A DNA stretch of 10,933 bases from Vulcanimicrobiota bacterium. Lineage in GTDB: Bacteria > Vulcanimicrobiota > Vulcanimicrobiia > Vulcanimicrobiales > Vulcanimicrobiaceae. The first letter of the stretch is position 1, and every line of letters starts with the position of its first letter. Both the position numbers and the translations under genes were made by a program. The notes below the pieces were generated by a model, which was given only the letters and a program-made list of their open reading frames with translations, did no database searches and was not told the DNA's origin. This document shows, one piece after another, positions 6,979-10,933 of this stretch. Location: the NCBI GenBank assembly GCA_030043675.1, contig JASHXG010000061.1, forward strand, positions 1-10,933. Reading direction: 5' to 3'.

Positions 6979-8115
6979 ATGGATGGTGACGTCGTCGTCG
7001 TCGGCGCGGGCCTGATCGGTCTCGCGATCGCATTCGAGCTGGCCGGGCGCGGGGCCGCGGTGCGAGTCTTCGATCGCGGCGAGCCCGGACGAGCGGCATC
7101 GTGGGCCGGCGCCGGCATGCTGGCTCCGTACACCGAGGACGTCGCGGACGAAGCGCTGCTCGCGATGGGCGTGAGCGCGCTCGGCCAATATCCGGCGTTC
7201 GTCGAACGCGTGCGCAGTGCAAGCGGTTTGGATCCGCACCTGCATCTCGACGGCATCGTGCATGCCGCGTACGACGGCGCGCAGCTGGAGAGTTTGAAGC
7301 GGCTCGCTCGCCGCTTGCGCGAGCGCGGGGTCACGTTCGATCTGCTGGATCGATCGAGCCTCGTGTCATCCGAACCGTGGCTCGGGACGGACGTTGTCGG
7401 AGGCCTCTGCATTCACGGGGAAGGTTACGTCGATAATCGTCGCCTCGGGCGCATGCTTGCTGCCGCTTGCATAGCGCGCGGCGTGACGATCGCGCACGCA
7501 TCCTCGGTTGCGATCGAGTGCGACGAACGGCGGGTTTTGGGAATCCGCACGAACGTCGGCTTCACCGCGGCGCAGGCAGTCGTCAATGCGTGTGGTGCGT
7601 GGGCGGCGCAGCTCGTTGGCCCTCCGCCGTCATGCGTCCCCCCGGTCGAACCGATCAAGGGGCAGATGCTCGCGCTGAGCGCCCCAGTGAGCTTGGTCCG
7701 GCGTCCAACGTGGTTGCCCGGAGCCTATCTCGTTCCGCGCGACGACGGCCGTCTGCTGGTCGGCGCTACGGTCGAGCGCGCCGGCTTCGACGTCAGCGTG
7801 ACGGCCGAGGGCGTGCACGGCCTCCTCCACAATGCGCTAGCCGGTGCGCCGTCGCTGGCCGGGTTCGCGGTAACCGAAAGCTGGGCAGGTCTTCGGCCGG
7901 GCACGCCGGACGGCCGGCCCTTCCTCGGGGTCACCCCGATCGACGGACTGCTTCTAGCGACCGGCCATCATCGCAACGGAATCCTGCTTGCGCCGGCGAC
8001 GGCGCGGTCGATTGCCGATCTCCTGGAGGGCAAAGGCGGGGATGAGCTGGAGCCGTTTGGGCTCGCCCGCCTCGGCACGAAACTGCCGGATTCGAGACGA
8101 ACCACCGCGGTGTGA
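6979..8115 (+). CDS. thiO: Glycine oxidase ThiO
   Basis: A 378-residue FAD enzyme that oxidises glycine with O2 to iminoglycine (dehydroglycine) and H2O2. Iminoglycine is the C2-N unit that ThiG uses for the thiamin thiazole. The FAD motif GAGLIG is at residues 9-14, followed by VFDRGEPGRAASWAGAGML, where SWAGAGML is a ThiO hallmark. R306 (AGLRPGTPDGRP) and R332 (GHHRNGILLAPAT) match the substrate-binding and C-terminal signature region of Bacillus subtilis ThiO; the role of R306 in binding the carboxylate is by analogy. The ATG start has CGAGG about 10 bases upstream. The stop overlaps the thiS start by 4 bases (GTGA). Use of ThiO rather than the radical enzyme ThiH implies an aerobic lifestyle. 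Other D-amino-acid oxidase-like functions are unlikely given the thiS-thiG context. Confidence 0.95.
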   Translation: MDGDVVVVGAGLIGLAIAFELAGRGAAVRVFDRGEPGRAASWAGAGMLAPYTEDVADEALLAMGVSALGQYPAFVERVRSASGLDPHLHLDGIVHAAYDGAQLESLKRLARRLRERGVTFDLLDRSSLVSSEPWLGTDVVGGLCIHGEGYVDNRRLGRMLAAACIARGVTIAHASSVAIECDERRVLGIRTNVGFTAAQAVVNACGAWAAQLVGPPPSCVPPVEPIKGQMLALSAPVSLVRRPTWLPGAYLVPRDDGRLLVGATVERAGFDVSVTAEGVHGLLHNALAGAPSLAGFAVTESWAGLRPGTPDGRPFLGVTPIDGLLLATGHHRNGILLAPATARSIADLLEGKGGDELEPFGLARLGTKLPDSRRTTAV

Positions 8116-8312
8116 GGGCAACGATCAACGGCGAAACGCGCGAGCTTCCCGAGGCATTGACGGTTGGCGCACTCCTCGAACTCCTCGGTTCGCCGCGAAA
8201 CGGCGTCGCGGTGGCGCGAAACGAACGCATCGTGCGGCGCGCGGAATACGATTCGCATCGCCTATGCGACGGAGATCGAGTCGAAATCATCCGGGCGGTC
8301 GCGGGCGGCTAG
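8112..8312 (+). CDS. thiS: Sulfur carrier protein ThiS
   Basis: A 66-residue ubiquitin-fold protein. Its C-terminal Gly65-Gly66 tail is adenylated by ThiF (or a MoeB-like enzyme) and converted to a thiocarboxylate that gives sulfur to ThiG. Recognisable features are the opening TINGETRELPEALTVGALL, the central NGVAVARNERIV and VEIIRAVAGG at the end. The GTG start is inside the thiO stop (GTGA), so its translation is probably coupled to thiO. Length is normal for the family. No adenylating enzyme is encoded in the window. Confidence 0.95.
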   Translation: MRATINGETRELPEALTVGALLELLGSPRNGVAVARNERIVRRAEYDSHRLCDGDRVEIIRAVAGG

Positions 8313-8315
8313 GAA

Positions 8316-8322
8316 AAGGAGG
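8316..8322 (+). promoter_or_regulatory. Strong ribosome binding site for thiG
   Basis: AAGGAGG is a near-perfect anti-16S match 5 bases before ATG 8328. It is the strongest such site in the window and contrasts with the coupled, site-poor thiS start just upstream. ThiG may be made in excess of ThiS and ThiO. Confidence 0.8.
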
Positions 8323-8327
8323 CGCGC

Positions 8328-9119
8328 ATGAGTCAGGACATCTTGAGAATCGGAAGGTACGAGCTCGCCTCGCGATTGATCGTCGGAACCGGCAAGTATC
8401 CTTCGATGGAAGTGATGCGGGCGGCCCACGCAGCGAGCGGGGCCGACCTGGTCACCGTCGCGATACGACGCATCAATCTCGACGATCCCGGCGGCAAGAC
8501 GCTGCTCGACTACATCGACCGCACGCGCTACACGATTCTGCCGAACACCGCGGGCTGCCATTCGGCCAAGGATGCGGTGCTGACCGCACAGCTCGCGCGC
8601 GAGCTGCTCGAAACCGATCTCATCAAGCTCGAGGTTATCGGCGACGCCCAAACGCTCCATCCCGACACGCGCGAGACGCTTGCGGCCGCCGAACAACTCG
8701 TCACCGACGGCTTCACCGTGTTGCCGTACATCGGTGACGATCCGATCGCGTGCCGGCAGCTCGAAGAGCTCGGCTGCGCGGCGGTGATGCCGTTGGCTGC
8801 ACCGATCGGCAGCGGCTTGGGCGTCTGTAATCCCTACTCGATACGGATCATCAAGGAACGAGCCGGCGTGCCGGTGATCGTTGACGCGGGCGTCGGCACT
8901 GCCTCGGATGCAACGGTTGCGATGGAGCTCGGCGTCGATGCGCTGCTGATGAACACCGGAATCGCGTCCGCGCGCGATCCCGTTCTCATGGCGACCGCGA
9001 TGAAGCACGCGGTGATCGCTGGCCGGCAGGCATTTTGCGCCGGACGCATGGAGAAACGGCTCTACGCGCAGGCATCCAGCCCGATGCGCGACCTGATCGC
9101 CGCGCAAGCGGGACGCTAG
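8328..9119 (+). CDS. thiG: Thiazole synthase ThiG
   Basis: A 263-residue TIM-barrel enzyme that builds the thiazole phosphate of thiamin from deoxyxylulose phosphate, iminoglycine (from ThiO) and ThiS thiocarboxylate. Motifs seen are SRLIVGTGKYPS (about 15-26), VTVAIRRINL (42-51), LPNTAGCHSA (71-80) and IKLEVIGD, where K100 is the Schiff-base lysine equivalent to Bacillus subtilis K96. PLAAPIGSGLGV, VDAGVGTASDA and LMNTGIA follow as the phosphate-binding loops of the barrel. Length is typical for the family. It is the last gene of the + strand run; only 4 bases separate its TAG from the stop of the convergent methyltransferase, and I see no room for an intrinsic terminator between them. Confidence 0.97.
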   Translation: MSQDILRIGRYELASRLIVGTGKYPSMEVMRAAHAASGADLVTVAIRRINLDDPGGKTLLDYIDRTRYTILPNTAGCHSAKDAVLTAQLARELLETDLIKLEVIGDAQTLHPDTRETLAAAEQLVTDGFTVLPYIGDDPIACRQLEELGCAAVMPLAAPIGSGLGVCNPYSIRIIKERAGVPVIVDAGVGTASDATVAMELGVDALLMNTGIASARDPVLMATAMKHAVIAGRQAFCAGRMEKRLYAQASSPMRDLIAAQAGR

Positions 9120-9123
9120 GCCA

Positions 9124-9684
9124 CTAGCGCTTTCGCGCGACCACGAACCAGTGAACCGCGCCGGTCAGTGGCCTCTCCCGGTGCGCCCACGATCCGGCAA
9201 CGTCATCGACAGCGCGCTCGGTTAGCGACTCGATCGCGAACCGAGGTTCGAGCAGCGCGCGCAGCGCTTCTTCGCCGAAGAAGGTGTGCGCGACCCCGCG
9301 CTCGTCGCCGGCGGTTGGAGCGTAAGTGGAGTCGGCGATGCGCTCGCCTTCGCCAAAGCGCGCATCGCGCGAGGACGCGAACGTGGCGCAAAATAAGCCG
9401 CCGTCTTCGAGCACGGCGGCGATCGCGCGGACTCGGGCGGCAATGGCTCGGCCGGTGCCATGCAGTAGCCCGTGGGTCGAGAGGACCGCCGCAAACCGCT
9501 CGTTCGTTCGCGTCAACGGCTCGTCCGAAGCGGCGGCCGCGTCGTCCACCTCGACAACGGTAAAGCCCGCGCCGCGAAGCGCGGCTGCGTTGCGCCCGCT
9601 GCCCGAGGCGAAGTCCAGCACCCGCGATTCGCCTTCCTCACGCAGGCACTCGATGACACGTTGGGCAAGCGGGTGCGCAACCAT
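9124..9684 (-). CDS. Small class I SAM-dependent methyltransferase
   Basis: A 186-residue Rossmann-fold methyltransferase. The SAM motif VLDFASGSGRN is at residues 22-32 with D24 and the G28/G30 pair. VVEVDD at 43-48 gives an acidic end to the second strand. The motif around VLSTHGLLHGT is like that of TehB-type and other 'lstHaLlHG' methyltransferases. LEDGGLFCATF is the fourth-strand motif. It ends in WFVVARKR, as in many small members that lack a separate substrate-binding domain. It is unusually short and has no distinct cap domain, so the substrate is not predictable. Convergent with thiG (4-base gap) and divergent from the peroxiredoxin gene (30-base gap). The ATG at 9684 has no stronger alternative; a few more N-terminal residues would be expected in some family members. 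Confidence 0.8.
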   Translation of the reverse strand: MVAHPLAQRVIECLREEGESRVLDFASGSGRNAAALRGAGFTVVEVDDAAAASDEPLTRTNERFAAVLSTHGLLHGTGRAIAARVRAIAAVLEDGGLFCATFASSRDARFGEGERIADSTYAPTAGDERGVAHTFFGEEALRALLEPRFAIESLTERAVDDVAGSWAHRERPLTGAVHWFVVARKR

Positions 9685-9714
9685 AGGCTTCCGAGTTCGG
9701 AGAAAGGGTCACAG
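9685..9714. promoter_or_regulatory. 30-base divergent intergenic region with peroxiredoxin ribosome binding site
   Basis: This gap separates the - strand methyltransferase from the + strand peroxiredoxin. GGAGAAAGGG at 9699-9708, 6 bases before ATG 9715, fixes the peroxiredoxin start. No sigma-70 promoter fits fully in the gap, so at least one promoter must lie inside neighbouring coding sequence. Confidence 0.55.
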
Positions 9715-10131
9715 ATGCTTGGCGTAGGCGACCGGGTCCCGGCGGTAACGCTGCTCGACGACGAGGGCAACACCGTAGCGACCGAGGAACTTCTCGGCGG
9801 ACCGCTGGTACTCTACTTTTACCCGAAGGACGACACACCCGGCTGCACCAGCGAGGCCTCGCAGTTTCGCGACCTCTACCAGCAGTTTCAGAAGAAGCGC
9901 GCGCGGATCGTCGGGGTGAGCCGCGACTCGGTCGAGTCGCACCGGCGCTTCAAGAAGAAGTTTTCGATTCCGTTCGCGCTGCTGGCCGATACCGATTCGA
10001 AGCTCTACGATGCGCTCGGCGTCAAGGCGCGCTCGACGTTCTTAATCGACGGCGACGGTCTGATCACGCACGTCTGGCCGAAGGTGAACGTGGACGAGCA
10101 TGCCGAGGAGGTGTTGGCGACGCTGCCGTGA
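9715..10131 (+). CDS. Peroxiredoxin, PrxQ/BCP type, apparently 1-Cys
   Basis: A 138-residue thiol peroxidase that reduces H2O2 and organic hydroperoxides in the cytoplasm. The active-site motif YPKDDTPGCTSEASQF gives the peroxidatic cysteine C44 with T41 and P42. The conserved active-site arginine is in KARSTFLIDGDG. In Escherichia coli BCP a resolving cysteine lies five residues after the peroxidatic one, but here position 49 is Ser. C44 is the only cysteine in the protein, so it should act as a 1-Cys enzyme using an external thiol. ATG 9715 is chosen for its ribosome binding site (AAAGGG, 6 bases away) and because it starts at the family's N-terminus (LGVGDRVPAVTL). Its TGA overlaps the GTG start of the next gene. 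ThiO, encoded nearby, makes H2O2, but there is no direct sequence link between the two. Confidence 0.92.
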   Translation: MLGVGDRVPAVTLLDDEGNTVATEELLGGPLVLYFYPKDDTPGCTSEASQFRDLYQQFQKKRARIVGVSRDSVESHRRFKKKFSIPFALLADTDSKLYDALGVKARSTFLIDGDGLITHVWPKVNVDEHAEEVLATLP

Positions 10132-10907
10132 GCGCGGCAGCACTTGATCTCGTCATTGTCGGCTCGGGCTCGGCAGCGCCCCGCCCGGGACGCGCGTGCA
10201 GTTCGTATCTCGTGCGCACGCCCGGGGCCGCAATGGTTCTCGACTTGGGGAACGGGGCGTTTGGAAAGCTGCAGCTTGCAATCGACTACCGGCAACTCGA
10301 TGCGCTCGTTATTTCGCACCTCCACGGCGACCATTTACTCGACCTGATCCCGTTGCGCTTTGCGCTGAAGAAGCGGCCGTCCTTACGCGACGGCCGCTTG
10401 CCGCTGTGGCTGCCTCCGGGCGGCAAAATGGCGCTACAGCAACTGTGTAGCATGCTGACGCGCTCGGACGGTGCCGCATTTCTCGACGAGGTTTTTCTCG
10501 TTCGCGAATACGACCCGAGCAGTCAGCTTCAGATCGCCGACGCGCGTCTGACGTTCGCGCCTGCTCGTCACTACATCCCGGCCTTTGCGATCCGCGCCGA
10601 GCGTGACGGGACGAGCATCGTCTACTCGGCCGACACAGCCCCATGTGAGAGCGTGGTCGAGCTCGCGCGCGACTGTTCGCTTTTCCTCTGCGAAGCGACG
10701 CTCGGGCTGGGGAGCGAGGAAGAGCCGCGCGGACACAGCTCGGCCGCCGAAGCAGGTGAGATGGCGCGGCGCGCGGGCGTGGCGCGCCTCGCACTCACGC
10801 ACTACGGCGCGGCCGATCCAGTCGGCGCGCTCGCGTCGGCGGCGCGCGAGCGCTTTGCAGGGCCGGTTCTAGAAGCCGACGACGGGCTCGAGCTCTCCAT
10901 TTCCTAA
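10128..10907 (+). CDS. Metallo-beta-lactamase-fold hydrolase, RNase Z-like
   Basis: A 259-residue dinuclear zinc hydrolase. Ligand residues are H64, H66, D68 and H69 (SHLHGDH), H148 (APARHYIPA), D169 (YSADTAP) and H225 (LTHYG). VGSGSAAPRPGRACSSYLV at the N-terminus and GHSSAAEAGEMARRAG (202-217) resemble the RNase Z / arylsulfatase-like / YhfI branch. It lacks the extended arm (exosite) that true tRNA-processing RNase Z uses, so a phosphodiesterase or small-molecule hydrolase is more likely. The GTG start overlaps the peroxiredoxin stop by 4 bases (GTGA), so the two genes are probably translated in a coupled way. The remaining 26 bases after the stop hold nothing recognisable. Confidence 0.85.
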   Translation: MSAAALDLVIVGSGSAAPRPGRACSSYLVRTPGAAMVLDLGNGAFGKLQLAIDYRQLDALVISHLHGDHLLDLIPLRFALKKRPSLRDGRLPLWLPPGGKMALQQLCSMLTRSDGAAFLDEVFLVREYDPSSQLQIADARLTFAPARHYIPAFAIRAERDGTSIVYSADTAPCESVVELARDCSLFLCEATLGLGSEEEPRGHSSAAEAGEMARRAGVARLALTHYGAADPVGALASAARERFAGPVLEADDGLELSIS

Positions 10908-10933
10908 AGTCTCACCGCGATCGGCCGATAACG

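Noticed and set aside
5734..7263. Several - strand frames opposite ETF-QO and thiO (139-183 residues)
   Set aside because: No motifs, no ribosome binding sites, and His/Arg-rich shadow-type composition. The + strand genes account for this stretch.
8262..9107. Long - strand open frame opposite thiS-thiG
   Set aside because: Shadow of thiG; the + strand frame is an unmistakable ThiG with the catalytic lysine and phosphate loops.
9472..9714. N-terminal extension of the peroxiredoxin frame by 81 residues
   Set aside because: The frame is open only because it is antisense to the methyltransferase. The added residues resemble no peroxiredoxin N-terminus, and a good ribosome binding site precedes ATG 9715.
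10908..10933. Bases after the hydrolase stop as a terminator or promoter
   Set aside because: Only 26 bases are visible, with no hairpin plus T-run and no recognisable promoter element.

Overview
The window is a densely coded, GC-rich bacterial chromosomal segment. There are eleven protein genes, nine on the + strand and two on the - strand, with almost no intergenic space. I see no RNA genes, insertion sequences, CRISPR arrays or phage genes. The organism is probably an aerobic member of a little-cultured phylum. It carries ETF:quinone oxidoreductase and the oxygen-dependent thiamin enzyme ThiO. It also has a secreted beta-propeller protein with 'YAAGxxGNVxP...PxGIAxDxxGNIYVT' repeats, a protein style I associate from memory with Candidatus Eremiobacterota (WPS-2) and some Acidobacteria. 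That placement is inference only.

Layout. (1) Positions 1-2372: an M20-type metallo-amidohydrolase, cut at its 5' end, overlaps by one base a GTG-started FAD/NAD(P)-dependent oxidoreductase. (2) Positions 2431-3465: a probable exported or lipid-anchored six-blade NHL-like propeller. It runs tail-to-tail, with a 23-base overlap, into a - strand low-specificity threonine aldolase (3443-4495). (3) At 4492-4497 a CCATGG palindrome holds the start codons of both the aldolase (-) and an M14-type metallopeptidase/deacylase (+). (4) Positions 4494-9119: a tightly packed + strand run of the M14 gene, ETF-QO, thiO, thiS and thiG, with gaps of 15 bases or less and a 4-base overlap at thiO/thiS. (5) Positions 9124-9684 (-): a small class I methyltransferase. 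Thirty bases away, diverging from it, is a + strand pair: a PrxQ/BCP peroxiredoxin overlapping by 4 bases a metallo-beta-lactamase-fold hydrolase (9715-10907).

Function. ThiO (glycine to iminoglycine plus H2O2), ThiS (sulfur carrier) and ThiG (thiazole synthase) make the thiazole half of thiamin. The rest of the pathway (ThiF, ThiC, ThiE, ThiD) is not in the window. ETF-QO links flavoprotein dehydrogenases to the quinone pool, and its presence in the same apparent operon as the thi genes is unexpected. The others look like general amino-acid and peptide catabolism (M20, threonine aldolase, M14) and peroxide defence (PrxQ).

I found no clear evidence of a new defence or mobile system. The best leads are the eight-cysteine C-terminal region of ETF-QO, the shared-start divergent gene pair, the unusual ETF-QO/thi operon, and small family-level deviations in the oxidoreductase and the peroxiredoxin.
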